37,280 nt of DNA from Modestobacter muralis (GCF_010682105.1 NZ_JAAGWH010000048.1:1-37280), one strand, 5' to 3'; positions 26,188-34,909 are shown, counted from the first letter of the stretch. The notes: a model not told the origin generated them from the letters alone. Translations and numbers: made by a program.

Positions 26188-26230
26188 CAGTGCTCTCGTG
26201 ACCCCACTCTCGTGACCCGGCCGTCGTGAC
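26182..26230 (+). repeat. 14-bp tandem repeat on the phoD-EEP junction
   Basis: TCGTGAC occurs at 26182, 26196, 26210 and 26224, exactly 14 bp apart. The first copy contains the phoD stop (TCG TGA) and the last one the GTG start of the EEP gene. The intervening 7 bases vary, so it is an old or eroded tandem duplication. Confidence 0.8.
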
Positions 26231-26978
26231 GCCGGTGCGGCTGGTCACCTTCAACGTCCACCACGGGGTGGGCCTCGACGGCCGGCACGACCTGGACCGG
26301 CTGACCCGGCTGCTGGCGGCCACCGACGCCGAGGTGCTGTGCCTGCAGGAGGTCGACCGGCACTTCGGCGCCCGCAGTGAGCACGCCGACCAGGTGCAGG
26401 CGCTGGCCGGGGCGCTGGGCCTCGAGCTGGCGTTCGCCGCCTCCCTCGACGAGCCGGCCGACGGCCCGGGACGGCGGCAGTACGGCAACGCCCTGCTGTC
26501 CCGGCTGCCGCTGCTGGACGCCCGGGTGCACCGGCTGCCCGGGACCGGCGAGCCGCGGACCGCCCTGCGCGCGGTGGTGCAGACCGACGGCGGCGCGCTG
26601 GCGGTCACGACCACCCACCTGGCCAACCGCTCGCGGGCCGACCGCGCCGCCCAGGCAACGGTGCTCGCGGAGCTGGCGGGGTCGGACGGCGTCGTGGTGG
26701 GCGACCTCAACGCCGACGCCCGGGCACCGGAGCTGGCGCCGCTGCGCGCCCGGCTCACCGACGCCTGGACCGCCGCCCCCGACCGCGGCGACCAGTCACG
26801 GCGGCTGTCGCTGCACCGGGGGCAGGGCTGCACCCACCCGGTGCGGCGCCCGCGGGTGCGCATCGACCAGGTGTGGGTGCCACCGGGCGTGACCGTGACC
26901 GCGGCCCGGGTGCTGGACGGGTCGGCAGTCTCCGACCACCACCCGTTCCAGGTCGACCTGTCGGTCACCCCCCGCTGA
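26226..26978 (+). CDS. Endonuclease/exonuclease/phosphatase family protein
   Basis: A 250-residue EEP-fold metal-dependent phosphoesterase. Active-site motifs in order: TFNVHHGVG (Asn), LCLQEVDRHFG (catalytic Glu), TTTHLANRS (His), VVGDLNADAR (Asp and Asn), RIDQVWV (Asp) and VSDHHPFQVDL (last Asp-His). The class includes DNases, sphingomyelinases and phosphoinositide phosphatases; without a signal peptide this one is probably cytoplasmic. GTG at 26226 is inferred from the family start and the repeat; no clear Shine-Dalgarno site. Probably in an operon with phoD, 38 bp upstream. Confidence 0.9.
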   Translation: MTPVRLVTFNVHHGVGLDGRHDLDRLTRLLAATDAEVLCLQEVDRHFGARSEHADQVQALAGALGLELAFAASLDEPADGPGRRQYGNALLSRLPLLDARVHRLPGTGEPRTALRAVVQTDGGALAVTTTHLANRSRADRAAQATVLAELAGSDGVVVGDLNADARAPELAPLRARLTDAWTAAPDRGDQSRRLSLHRGQGCTHPVRRPRVRIDQVWVPPGVTVTAARVLDGSAVSDHHPFQVDLSVTPR

Positions 26979-26985
26979 CCAGCGC

Positions 26986-27007
26986 GGCCATGTTCGCGGA
27001 CATGGCC
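26986..27007 (+). terminator. Terminator of the phoD-EEP pair
   Basis: GGCCATGT (26986-26993) and ACATGGCC (27000-27007) form a perfect 8-bp stem with a six-base loop, seven bases after the EEP stop. Confidence 0.6.
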
Positions 27008-27026
27008 CACACACTCGGCCCGCCCA

Positions 27027-27087
27027 GGCGCCGTCGTAGGGCCTCGCGGCGCGCGGAGCGTGTCGCGGGGGCGAGGGGCCTCGTTCA
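27027..27087 (-). repeat. Stop-codon-linked stem-loop element after smc (R2)
   Basis: Starting at the smc stop codon, the minus-strand sequence aligns with the copy at 30733-30796 over its whole length with a few short gaps; shared blocks include the CGCTCCGC core, AGGGCC/AGGGTC (plus strand) and the terminal GGC-CCG arm. It converges on the EEP terminator and so probably terminates smc. Confidence 0.7.
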
Positions 27088-30000
27088 GGCGGTCTCGAGC
27101 TCGCGGAGCCGCTGGCTGATCACGCCGGTGATCCCGTCGCCGCGCATGCTCACCCCGTACAGGGCGTCGGCGATCTCCATCGTCCGCTTCTGGTGGGTGA
27201 TGATGATCAGCTGCGAGGTGTCCCGCAGCTGCTCGACGAGGGTGAGCAGCCGGCCGAGGTTGACGTCGTCGAGGGCGGCCTCGACCTCGTCGAGCACGTA
27301 GAACGGCGAAGGCCGGGCGCGGAAGATGGCGACCAGCAGCGCCACGGCGGTCAGCGAGCGCTCGCCGCCGGACAGCAGCGACAGCCGCTTGACCTTCTTG
27401 CCCGGGGGGCGCGCCTCGATCTCGACACCGGTGGTGAGCAGGTCCTCGGGGTCGGTCAGGAAGATCCGGCCCTCACCGCCCGGGAAGAGGGTGGCGAAGA
27501 CCAGCTCGAACTCGCGCTGGGTGTCGGCGAAGGCCTCGGCGAACACCTCGTGGATGCGGGCGTCGACCTCGCGCACCACGGTGAGCAGGTCACGGCGGGT
27601 GTTCTTCAGGTCCTCCAGCTGGGTGGCCAGGAAGGTGTGCCGCTCCTCCAGCGCCGCGAACTCCTCCAGTGCCAGCGGGTTGACCTTGCCCAGGGCCGCC
27701 AGGTCGCGCTCGGCGCGGGAGGCCCGCTGCTCCTGGGTGCCGCGGTCGTAGGGCACCGGCTGCGGCTCGGGCTCCCCCGCCGCCTCGGCCGCGGCGAGCT
27801 GGGCCTGCGTGGGCGCCACCGGTGCGGCCGGCCCGTACTCGGCGAGCAGGGTCGGCAGGTCGACGCCGTACTCCTCGGCCGCCCGGGCCTCCAGCGCCTC
27901 GATCCGCAGCCGTTGCTCGGCGCGGGCGACCTCGTCGCGGTGCACCTCGTCGGTGAGCCGGTCCAGCTCGGCGGTGTGCTCCCGCACCCGCGCGCGCACG
28001 ACCAGCAGCTCGGCCTCCCGCCCGGTACGGGCCTCGGCCAGCGCGTCCCGCTCGGCGGCGGCCCGGGCCAGCGACGTCCCGAGGTGGGTCAGCGCGTCCT
28101 CCGCACCGGCGCGCACGGTCGCGGCCACCCGGGCACCGCGCTCACGCGCGACGCGGGCCGCGGCGGCGCGCTCGCGCGCCGCCCGCTCCTGCCGGGCCTG
28201 GCGGCGCAGCGACTCGGCGCGGCCGGCCAGCGACCGGGCCCGCTCCTCGGCGGTGCGCACGGCCAGCCGGGCCTCGGTCTCGGCCTGCCGGGCCGCGGCG
28301 GCCTCGGCGCGGAGCCGGTCGCGGGCCTCGGTCGAGGGCTCCTCCTCCACCGGCGCGGCCTCGGCGGCGGCCAGCCGCTCCTCCAGCCCACCCAGCCCGG
28401 TGAGGGCCTGCTCCCGAGCCTGCTCGGCCCGGACCCGGGCGGCGTCGAGCCGCTCGGCCTCGGCGAGGGCGGACCGGGCCGCAGCACCGAGCTCGGCGAG
28501 CTCCGCGGCGGCGGCGGACCGGGCGCGGTCGGAGGCCTGGCGGGCGGTCAGGGCGGTGTCGACGTCGGCGGACCGGGCGGTGGCGACCTCCCGGGCCTCG
28601 GCGAGCTCGTCGGCCAGCCGGGCCGCAGTGGCCGCAGCGTGCTCCAGCCCGGCCGCGGCCTCCTCGACCCGGGCGCGCACCTCCAGCCCGGAGGGGGCGT
28701 TGGCCTGACCGCCCACCGACCAGTCGGCGCCCAGCAGGTCGCCGCCCTCGGTGACCGCCCGCACCCGCGGGTGGACGCCGACGAGCGCCACGGCCGTCGG
28801 CAGGTCGGCCACGACGGCCACCCGCTCCAGCGCCCGGGCCAGCGCCGGGCCGAGCTCGGCGGGGGCCGCGACGAGGTCCAGTGCCCAGCGGGCGCCGTCG
28901 GGCAGCTCGGGCCAGCCGTCGCGGGACACCGGCGGGAGCCCGCCGGTGACCAGCAGCCCGGCGCGCCCGCCCCCGGTCCCGGCCAGGTGGGTGAGCACGC
29001 CGGCGGCCTCGGCGACCCCGGCGACGACGACGGCGTCGGCGAGCCCGCCCAGCGCGGCGGCCAACGCCACCTCGGCGCCGGGGGTGACGGTCAGCCGGTC
29101 GGGCACCGGCCCGACCACCCCGGGCAGCCCCGAGGCCAGCACGGCCGCCGCGCCGTCGGCCGGGGCGAGCCCGAGCGCCAGGGCGTCCCGGCGGGCCTGC
29201 CAGCCGGCCCGGTCGCGCTCGGCGGCCCGCTCGGCGGCGATGAGCTCGGTGACCGCCGCGACGGCGGCGGTGTGCGCGGCGCGGGCGGCGGCGTGCGCGG
29301 CCGAGAGGTCCTCGTCGCCCCCGGCGTCGGTGTCCAGCTGGTCGCGCCGGGCGGCGAGCCGTTCCTCGGCGACCTGGGCGCGGTCGGCGGCCTCAGCGGT
29401 GGCGACGGCCAGCCGCTCGATCTCCGCGGCACCCGCCGCGGCGCGGGACCGCCCGGCGGCGACCTGACCCGAGAGCCGGGCCAGCTGCTCGCGACGGTCG
29501 GCGAGGGCCCGGGCGGCGGCGACCAGCGCCCGTTCGGCGTCGGTGAGCCCGGCCTCGACGTCGGTGCGGACGGCGACCGCGGTGGCCAGCCGCTCCCGCT
29601 CGGCGGCCAGCGAGGCGGCCAGCTCCTGCTCGGTGGTCTCGATCCGGTCGGCCTCGGCGTCGAGCTGCTCGGGGTCGCGCCCACCGGTGGCGACGGGCGG
29701 TGCGGCGGCCAGGTGCCGGTGACGCTCGGCGGCCAGCTGCCCGATGCCGCGGAACCGCTCGGCCAGCGTGGACAGCCGGTACCAGCTCTCCTGGGCGGTG
29801 GCGAGGACCGGGGCGTCGGCGGCCAGCTGCCGCTCCAGCGCCGACTCGGAGCGCGCCGCCACTGCGAGCGCCGCCTCGACGGTGGACCGGCGGGTGCGGG
29901 CGGCGGTCTCGTCGGCGATGTCGGCGTCCAGGGCGTCGCGCAAGTGCACCAGGTCGTCGGCGAGCAGCCGCAGCCGGGCGTCGCGCAGGTCGGCCTGGAC

Positions 30001-30651
30001 GCCGGCGGCCCGCCGGGCGACCTCGGCCTGGCGGCCCAGCGGCTTGAGCTGACGGCGCAGCTCGGAGGTGAGGTCACCCAGCCGGTCGAGGTTGGCCTGC
30101 ATCGCGTCGAGCTTGCGGAGCGCCTTCTCCTTGCGCTTGCGGTGCTTGAGGACCCCGGCGGCCTCCTCGACGAAGGCCCGGCGGTCCTCCGGGCGGCCGG
30201 ACAGCACCGCGTCGAGCTGGCCCTGCCCGACGATGACGTGCATCTCGCGGCCGATGCCGGAGTCGCTGAGCAGCTCCTGGACGTCGAGGAGGCGCACCTT
30301 GTCGCCGTTGATCTCGTACTCGCTCTCCCCGGAGCGGTACATGCGGCGGGTGATGGACACCTCGGTGTAGTCGATCGGCAGGGCGCCGTCGGCGTTGTCG
30401 ATGGTGAGGGTCACCTCGGCCCGGCCGAGGGCCTGCCGGCCGGCGGTGCCGGCGAAGATGACGTCCTCCATCTTGCCGCCGCGCAGGCTCTTCGCGCCCT
30501 GCTCGCCGAGCACCCAGGCGATCGCGTCGACGACGTTGGACTTGCCCGAGCCGTTCGGCCCGACGACGGCGGTGATGCCCGGCTCCAGCCGCAGCGTCGT
30601 CGGCGACGCGAAGGACTTGAAGCCCTTGAGCGTCAGGCTGGACAGGTGCAC
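27085..30651 (-). CDS. smc: Chromosome segregation protein SMC
   Basis: ATPase that, with ScpA and ScpB, compacts and separates sister chromosomes. 1,188 residues, full length. Walker A GPNGSGKS at 31-38, Q-loop region RRMYRSGESEYEINGD, then about 330 residues of coiled coil, a hinge (about 500-660; GVVGPVPDRLTV and AVVVAGVAEAAGVL), a second long coiled coil, and the C-terminal head with signature LSGGERSLTAVALL and Walker B FYVLDEVEAALDD. Both coils are Ala/Glu/Arg-rich. Start GTG at 30651, apparently leaderless, with a palindrome upstream. It stands alone, not next to ftsY as in mycobacteria, since the phosphatase genes lie in between. Confidence 0.98.
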   Translation of the reverse strand: MHLSSLTLKGFKSFASPTTLRLEPGITAVVGPNGSGKSNVVDAIAWVLGEQGAKSLRGGKMEDVIFAGTAGRQALGRAEVTLTIDNADGALPIDYTEVSITRRMYRSGESEYEINGDKVRLLDVQELLSDSGIGREMHVIVGQGQLDAVLSGRPEDRRAFVEEAAGVLKHRKRKEKALRKLDAMQANLDRLGDLTSELRRQLKPLGRQAEVARRAAGVQADLRDARLRLLADDLVHLRDALDADIADETAARTRRSTVEAALAVAARSESALERQLAADAPVLATAQESWYRLSTLAERFRGIGQLAAERHRHLAAAPPVATGGRDPEQLDAEADRIETTEQELAASLAAERERLATAVAVRTDVEAGLTDAERALVAAARALADRREQLARLSGQVAAGRSRAAAGAAEIERLAVATAEAADRAQVAEERLAARRDQLDTDAGGDEDLSAAHAAARAAHTAAVAAVTELIAAERAAERDRAGWQARRDALALGLAPADGAAAVLASGLPGVVGPVPDRLTVTPGAEVALAAALGGLADAVVVAGVAEAAGVLTHLAGTGGGRAGLLVTGGLPPVSRDGWPELPDGARWALDLVAAPAELGPALARALERVAVVADLPTAVALVGVHPRVRAVTEGGDLLGADWSVGGQANAPSGLEVRARVEEAAAGLEHAAATAARLADELAEAREVATARSADVDTALTARQASDRARSAAAAELAELGAAARSALAEAERLDAARVRAEQAREQALTGLGGLEERLAAAEAAPVEEEPSTEARDRLRAEAAAARQAETEARLAVRTAEERARSLAGRAESLRRQARQERAARERAAAARVARERGARVAATVRAGAEDALTHLGTSLARAAAERDALAEARTGREAELLVVRARVREHTAELDRLTDEVHRDEVARAEQRLRIEALEARAAEEYGVDLPTLLAEYGPAAPVAPTQAQLAAAEAAGEPEPQPVPYDRGTQEQRASRAERDLAALGKVNPLALEEFAALEERHTFLATQLEDLKNTRRDLLTVVREVDARIHEVFAEAFADTQREFELVFATLFPGGEGRIFLTDPEDLLTTGVEIEARPPGKKVKRLSLLSGGERSLTAVALLVAIFRARPSPFYVLDEVEAALDDVNLGRLLTLVEQLRDTSQLIIITHQKRTMEIADALYGVSMRGDGITGVISQRLRELETA

Positions 30652-30689
30652 GCAGCGACCCTAGCTCCGACCAGTGACGGAACCGTCAC
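30649..30689 (-). promoter_or_regulatory. smc leaderless promoter with 16-bp palindrome
   Basis: On the minus strand TAGGGT (30658-30663), six bases, then the GTG start (30649-30651): transcription would begin on the start codon. Ten bases upstream of the hexamer lies a perfect palindrome, GTGACGG-N2-CCGTCAC (30674-30689), covering the position where a -35 would be. That placement suits a repressor operator. I cannot name a regulator. Confidence 0.5.
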
Positions 30690-30732
30690 CGACAGAGCAG
30701 CCCCGCATCAGCACCAGCGGCCGAGCTCGTCC

Positions 30733-30796
30733 GGCCCCGCCGCAGGGTCCCGCCGCGAGCGGAGCGGGTGGCGGGGGGCGGCGGGGTCCTTCGTCA
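30733..30796 (-). repeat. Stop-codon-linked stem-loop element after the small coiled-coil gene (R3)
   Basis: On the minus strand: TGACGAAGGACCCC at the stop codon; outer stem GGCCCCGCCGC (30733-30743) against GCGGCGGGGTCC (30778-30789) with one bulged base; inner stem CCCGCC against GGCGGG (30749-30754, 30770-30775). Likely a terminator, but its sequence is also shared with R2 and its head with R4. Confidence 0.75.
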
Positions 30797-30985
30797 GGCG
30801 AGGACGGAGGAGGCCGAGTCGTCGGCCATGTGCAGCAGCTCGCGGGCGATGGCGGCGTCCCGCTCGTCGCGCAGGACGGCCAGCTGGGTCTCCAGGCGGC
30901 GGACCTGGGCGCGCAGTGCGGCGTTCTCGGCGGCCAGGCGCATCTCGTGCGGGGCGACGACGGAACCGAACAGGGCCTTGGCCAT
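30794..30985 (-). CDS. Small coiled-coil protein, unrecognised
   Basis: A 63-residue protein. After MAKALFGSVVAPHE comes one amphipathic helix, LAAENAALRAQVRRLETQLAVLRDERDAA, with leucine heptads typical of a short dimeric coiled coil. No signal peptide. Start ATG at 30985, GAGAGG 11 bases upstream; longer in-frame starts give a basic, non-conserved extension. Between acyP and smc, bounded by its own promoter (about 31062-31090) and element R3. Function unknown. Confidence 0.75.
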   Translation of the reverse strand: MAKALFGSVVAPHEMRLAAENAALRAQVRRLETQLAVLRDERDAAIARELLHMADDSASSVLA

Positions 30986-31061
30986 GACTGCGTGGCCTCT
31001 CGCTGCGTGAGGTGGGTCCCGTCGCACCGCCGGAGGGCGGTCTGCGCGGGCTGGTGACCTC

Positions 31062-31090
31062 AGGGTGACACCGCTCGCGACCTGGGTCAA
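31062..31090 (-). promoter_or_regulatory. Possible promoter of the small coiled-coil gene
   Basis: On the minus strand TTGACC (31085-31090), 17 bp, then CACCCT (31062-31067): a good -35 and a moderate -10, about 75 bases before the ATG. A direct GGTGAC repeat on the plus strand (31054-31059 and 31064-31069) overlaps the -10. Confidence 0.45.
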
Positions 31091-31134
31091 CGGCTCCGGC
31101 GGGGCCTCACCGTGTCGAGCAGATGTCGTCTTCG

Positions 31135-31407
31135 TCACCCCACGGTGAAGCCGGACACCGCCCGTACCGGCTCGTCCCGGCTCTCGACGCCGGTGACCGA
31201 CCCGGGCGCGCGCGGGCCGGAGAGCTCGGCCAGCACCGCGCGGACGTCGTCCTCGGGCCCCTCCAGGACGACCTCGACCCGGCCGTCGGGGAGGTTGGTC
31301 GCCGAGCCGGCGAGGCCGCGGGCGGTCGCGGCCTGCCGCGCCGACCAGCGGTACCCGACGCCCTGCACGTGCCCGGAGACCAGTGCGACCACCCGGACGG
31401 CGCTCAC
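31135..31407 (-). CDS. acyP: Acylphosphatase
   Basis: A 90-residue acylphosphatase that hydrolyses carboxyl-phosphate bonds. The signature [10 protein letters not shown] holds the catalytic Arg and [17 protein letters not shown] the catalytic Asn. GTG at 31407 overlaps the mutM stop (GTGA) and gives normal family length; a longer frame to 31446 would lie inside mutM. Last gene of yceD-rpmF-rnc-mutM-acyP, an order also seen in mycobacteria. Confidence 0.93.
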   Translation of the reverse strand: MSAVRVVALVSGHVQGVGYRWSARQAATARGLAGSATNLPDGRVEVVLEGPEDDVRAVLAELSGPRAPGSVTGVESRDEPVRAVSGFTVG

Positions 31408-32282
31408 GGACGGCGGGCGCGCGGCCGGGGCTGGCACTGCGGGCACGAGTAGCTGGAGCGGTTCATGAACGACTCCCGGCGGATCGGCGTCCCGCAGCGG
31501 GGGCAGGGGCGGTCGAGCTGGCCGTAGACGGCCAGGTGGCGGGAGTAGTAGCCGCTCTGCCCGTTGACGTCGACGTAGAGGGAGTCGAACGACGTCCCGC
31601 CCTGGGCCAGGCTCTCCCCCAGGACGTCGCGGATGCCCTCGAGCAGGTCGACGACCTGGGCGCGGGTCAGCTTGTCGGTGGGCCGGGCACCGTGCAGCCG
31701 GGCACGCCAGAGCGACTCGTCGGCGTAGATGTTGCCGACGCCGCCGATCAGCGTCTGGTCGAGCAGGGCCCGCTTGACCTCGGTGTGCCTGCGGCGCAGG
31801 GCCGCGCTGAACGCGTCGACGTCGAAGCCGGGGTCCAGCGGGTCGATGGCGATGTGCGCCAGCCGCGGCGGGACGTCGTCCCCGCCCGGGGCGTCCTCCA
31901 CGGCCAGGCCGCCGAAGGTGCGCTGGTCGACGAAGCGCAGCTCACGGCCGCCGTCGGTGAACCGGAAGCGCGCCCGCAGGTGCACCTCGTCGGGCTCCTC
32001 GGGCTTCTCGACGAGCAGCTGGCCGCTCATGCCGAGGTGGGCGACGAGCGCGCGGTCCGACGCGGTGCCGTCGGCCTCGGCCAGCGGCAGCCACAGGTAC
32101 TTGCCGCGCCGGTGGGCGGCGGTGAGGGTGCGGCCGGTCAGGGTGGCGACGAAGTGGTCGGCGCCCTCGAGGTGCCGGCGGACCGCCCGGGGGTGGCGCA
32201 CCTCGACCTCGGCGATCGTGCGGCCGGCGACCCAGCGCGCCAGCCCACGCCGGACGACCTCGACCTCGGGCAGCTCGGGCAC
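31404..32282 (-). CDS. mutM: Formamidopyrimidine-DNA glycosylase
   Basis: Removes 8-oxoguanine and other oxidised purines and nicks the abasic site. 292 residues: catalytic N-terminal Pro-Glu in [14 protein letters not shown], the conserved Lys in [11 protein letters not shown]2TH region with [22 protein letters not shown], and a C-terminal zinc finger CPRCGTPI...CPQCQ. GTG at 32282, three bases after the rnc stop. Confidence 0.97.
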   Translation of the reverse strand: MPELPEVEVVRRGLARWVAGRTIAEVEVRHPRAVRRHLEGADHFVATLTGRTLTAAHRRGKYLWLPLAEADGTASDRALVAHLGMSGQLLVEKPEEPDEVHLRARFRFTDGGRELRFVDQRTFGGLAVEDAPGGDDVPPRLAHIAIDPLDPGFDVDAFSAALRRRHTEVKRALLDQTLIGGVGNIYADESLWRARLHGARPTDKLTRAQVVDLLEGIRDVLGESLAQGGTSFDSLYVDVNGQSGYYSRHLAVYGQLDRPCPRCGTPIRRESFMNRSSYSCPQCQPRPRARRP

Positions 32283-32285
32283 GGC

Positions 32286-33125
32286 TCAGCCGGCCGTCGG
32301 TCCGTCGTCGGCAGGCGCGGCCGGGTCGGGCACGGCGGACAGTGCCCGCCAGGCGGCCTCGGCGGCCTCCTGCTCGGCGGCCTTCTTGGTGCGGCCACGG
32401 CCGGAGCCGCGGACCTGCCTGGCGAGCAGGACGTCGGCGGTGAAGGTCTTGGCGTGGTCGGGGCCCTCGTCGGCCACGTCGTACACCGGCGCACCCAGGC
32501 CGAGGGAGGCCCCGAGCTCCTGCAGGCTGGTCTTCCAGTCCAGGCCGGCGCCGCGGGTGGCGGACTCGGCCAGCAGCGGGTCGAACAGCCGGTGGACGAT
32601 CACCGAGGCGGTGTCCAGGCCCTGGCCCAGGTGGACCGCGCCCAGCAGCGCCTCGAGCGCGTCGGCGAGGATCGAGTCCTTCTCCCGGCCACCGGTGGCC
32701 TGCTCGCCGCGGCCCAGCAGCAGGTGCGGACCGATGCCGCCCTCCCCCAGGGCGCGCGAGACGCGGGCGAGGGAGGTCATGTTCACCACCGAGGCACGAA
32801 GCTTGGCCAGCTGCCCCTCGGGCAGGTCGGGGTGGCTGCGGTACAGCTCGTCGGTGACGACCAGCCCCAGCACCGAGTCCCCGAGGAACTCCAGGCGCTC
32901 GTTGGTGGGCAGGCCGCCGTGCTCGTAGGCGTAGGACCGGTGGGTCAGCGCCAGCTGGAGCAGGTCAGCGGGGAGCTCGACGCCCAAGGCGTCGGCGAGC
33001 CAGGCGGCGGCACGGCTCAGGTGCTCGCCGTCCGCGGGCGCGCGACCACCGGCGTGCCCGGCCCGGGAGCCCCCGGAAGGGGCGCCCGGTGCCGGGGACG
33101 CCGGTGCGGTGGTCGACTGCGCCAC
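32286..33125 (-). CDS. rnc: Ribonuclease III
   Basis: Cuts double-stranded RNA in rRNA precursors and mRNAs. 279 residues: a Pro/Ala-rich N-terminal extension of about 35, the RNase III domain with signature [12 protein letters not shown] and the second metal motif [12 protein letters not shown], then a dsRNA-binding domain ([14 protein letters not shown] to [19 protein letters not shown]). GTG at 33125 is used; an upstream in-frame frame would run into rpmF. It begins 17 bases after rpmF. Confidence 0.96.
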   Translation of the reverse strand: MAQSTTAPASPAPGAPSGGSRAGHAGGRAPADGEHLSRAAAWLADALGVELPADLLQLALTHRSYAYEHGGLPTNERLEFLGDSVLGLVVTDELYRSHPDLPEGQLAKLRASVVNMTSLARVSRALGEGGIGPHLLLGRGEQATGGREKDSILADALEALLGAVHLGQGLDTASVIVHRLFDPLLAESATRGAGLDWKTSLQELGASLGLGAPVYDVADEGPDHAKTFTADVLLARQVRGSGRGRTKKAAEQEAAEAAWRALSAVPDPAAPADDGPTAG

Positions 33126-33142
33126 GCTGGGAGAACTCCGGC

Positions 33143-33322
33143 TCAGACCGCGAGGACCTGACGACCGTCGTGCTGACCGCAGGTCGGGCAGGCGATGTGC
33201 GGCGGCTTGAGCTCGCGGCAGGCCGGGTTCGGGCAGGGCGCGAGCGTGGGGGCCGTGGCCTTCCACTGCGACCGACGGGCCCGGGTGTTGGACCGGGACA
33301 TCTTCCTCTTCGGAACGGCCAC
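33143..33322 (-). CDS. rpmF: 50S ribosomal protein L32
   Basis: A 59-residue L32, short enough to be missed easily: starts [20 protein letters not shown] and ends HDGRQVLAV. Four cysteines (CPNPAC and CPTC) make a zinc ribbon, so this is the Zn-binding form. GTG start at 33322, one base after the yceD stop; rpmF directly after the DUF177 gene is the usual bacterial pair. Confidence 0.95.
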   Translation of the reverse strand: MAVPKRKMSRSNTRARRSQWKATAPTLAPCPNPACRELKPPHIACPTCGQHDGRQVLAV

Positions 33323-33323
33323 G

Positions 33324-34055
33324 TCAGTTCTCCTCTGGGTTGGTGCGGCTGGCGGACCCCGGCTGGGGTCGATCCGCGCTGTCGGTGGTGTCGGGGTCGG
33401 CGAGACGGGCAGCGAGCCCGGCCCACCGGGGGTCGATGACCTCGTGCGAGTGGTCGGCCGGCAGGTCGTCGAGCCGCTCGCCGCAGTCCACGCACAGACC
33501 TGCGCAGTCGGGCGTGCAGGTCGGGGACAGCGGCAGGGTCAGGACGACGGTGTCCCGGACCAGCGGAGCGAGGTCGAGGGACTCGCCGTCGATGCGGCGC
33601 ACCTCGTCCTCCTCACTGGTGGCCTCGGTGGTGCTGCCGGAGTAGGCGTACAGCTCCTGGACGTCGAAGGTGAGCGTGTCCTCCAGCGGGTCCAGGCAGC
33701 GCGCGCACTGACCGGTCACCGGGAGCTCCACCTGACCGGAGACGAGCACGCCCTCCATGACCGACTCCAGCCGCAGGCGCAGGTGCACCGGGGCGCCCTC
33801 GGGCACGCCGATCATCTCCACGCCCCAGCCGGCCAGGGCCGGGAGGGTCTTGTCCCACTCGCGCATGGAGCCGGCGCGGCGGCCGATCTCGCGGAGGTCG
33901 ATCTTCCACGCCTTCTCCCGGGCCTTCTCGGCACTGGAGCGGGCGGCCTGGTCGGTGGTGGTGTCCACGGGGTCGCCAGCGGGGCGCCGGGCGTCGGTGG
34001 ACGCGGCGCCGTGGGCGGGCGAGGGAGCAGCAGGCATGTCAGTACTCGTCGTCAT
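33324..34055 (-). CDS. YceD/DUF177 family protein
   Basis: Family linked to 23S rRNA synthesis or processing by its constant position before rpmF. 243 residues: about 60 low-complexity N-terminal residues, then [15 protein letters not shown], the [14 protein letters not shown] CxxC motif, and C-terminal [13 protein letters not shown] with three or four more cysteines. ATG at 34055; ATG at 34037 is possible and would shorten the extension only. Confidence 0.92.
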   Translation of the reverse strand: MTTSTDMPAAPSPAHGAASTDARRPAGDPVDTTTDQAARSSAEKAREKAWKIDLREIGRRAGSMREWDKTLPALAGWGVEMIGVPEGAPVHLRLRLESVMEGVLVSGQVELPVTGQCARCLDPLEDTLTFDVQELYAYSGSTTEATSEEDEVRRIDGESLDLAPLVRDTVVLTLPLSPTCTPDCAGLCVDCGERLDDLPADHSHEVIDPRWAGLAARLADPDTTDSADRPQPGSASRTNPEEN

Positions 34056-34128
34056 CGTCGGTGGGTTCGCCGGCGCGGGGCACCGCGCAGGGAGGGCACG
34101 CGGCACGGCAACAGCCGGACAGAGGGCA

Positions 34129-34134
34129 AGACTA
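34129..34134 (-). promoter_or_regulatory. Possible -10 of the yceD-rpmF-rnc operon
   Basis: TAGTCT on the minus strand, about 73 bases before the yceD ATG, with only a poor -35 (TGAGGG) 18 bp upstream. It is the only AT-containing hexamer in the gap 34056-34219 that fits TAnnnT well. Confidence 0.35.
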
Positions 34135-34219
34135 CCCGACGCCGTCGCACCGCCCTCAGGACGGCGAGGTGGTCAGCGGGTACCGGTGTCCGCGAGCTGC
34201 CGCATCACGGTGCACACCG

Positions 34220-34909
34220 TCAGGGTGACCGCAGGTTGGCGCGTGCCTTCTCCACCGAACGCGTCATGTGCGCCAGCGTGTTCCCGAAGTCGGCGAGCCG
34301 GGTGTCGACGTACTCGTCGACCTCGACCCGCATCCGGGCCACCTCGGCGGCGGTCTGCGCGCCGAGCTCGTCGGCCCGGTCGACGGCGGTGCGGTACACC
34401 TCGGTCTCGGCGATGAGCCGCTCGTGCTCGGCCTGGCCGGCGGCGACGAGCTCGGCGTGCTGCTCGTGGGCGTCGGCGAGCAGCTGCTCGTGCAGCTGGC
34501 GGGCCTCGGCCACGATCGCCTCCGCCTCGGCCTCGGCCAGCCGCAGCAGGTCGTCGGCCTGGGCCTGGGCCTGGGCGAGCACCTCGTCGCGCTGGCGCCG
34601 GGCGGTGCCGATCAGCTCCTCGCGCTGCCGGCGGGCGGTGGCGACCACCTGCTCGCTCTCGCTGCGCGTGCGGCCGGTGAGGCGCTCGGCCTCGGCCTGG
34701 GCCTGCTGCAGGATCTCGGTGCGCTGCTCGACGATGGCGCCGGCCTGCTGCACCTCGTCGGGCAGGTTCTCCCGCAGGTCGTCGAGCAGGTCCAGCAGGT
34801 GGTCGCGCGGCACCATGCAGGAGGCCGACATCGGCACGCTGCGGGCGTTCTCGATGACGGTGGTCAGCTCGTCGACGGTCTCGTACAGCCGGTACACGAC
34901 CTCGGTCAC
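34220..34909 (-). CDS. DivIVA/SepIVA-like coiled-coil protein
   Basis: A 229-residue, mostly helical protein. N terminus VVYRLYETVDELTTVIENA and SCMVPRDHLLDLLDDLRENLPDE, then a long coiled coil (about 55-215) with repeated Glu/Gln/Ala heptads. Position between coaD and yceD and the N-terminal motif agree with SepIVA, a mycobacterial septation and cell-wall protein. GTG at 34909 overlaps the coaD stop. A role in septum or polar growth is inference from the family. Confidence 0.85.
   Translation of the reverse strand: MTEVVYRLYETVDELTTVIENARSVPMSASCMVPRDHLLDLLDDLRENLPDEVQQAGAIVEQRTEILQQAQAEAERLTGRTRSESEQVVATARRQREELIGTARRQRDEVLAQAQAQADDLLRLAEAEAEAIVAEARQLHEQLLADAHEQHAELVAAGQAEHERLIAETEVYRTAVDRADELGAQTAAEVARMRVEVDEYVDTRLADFGNTLAHMTRSVEKARANLRSP

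Noticed and set aside
27193-30987. A 1,264-codon open frame antisense to smc
   Set aside because: GC-rich DNA gives long antisense frames; the translation is low-complexity Gly/Arg/Leu/Gln with no domain, whereas SMC on the minus strand is unmistakable.
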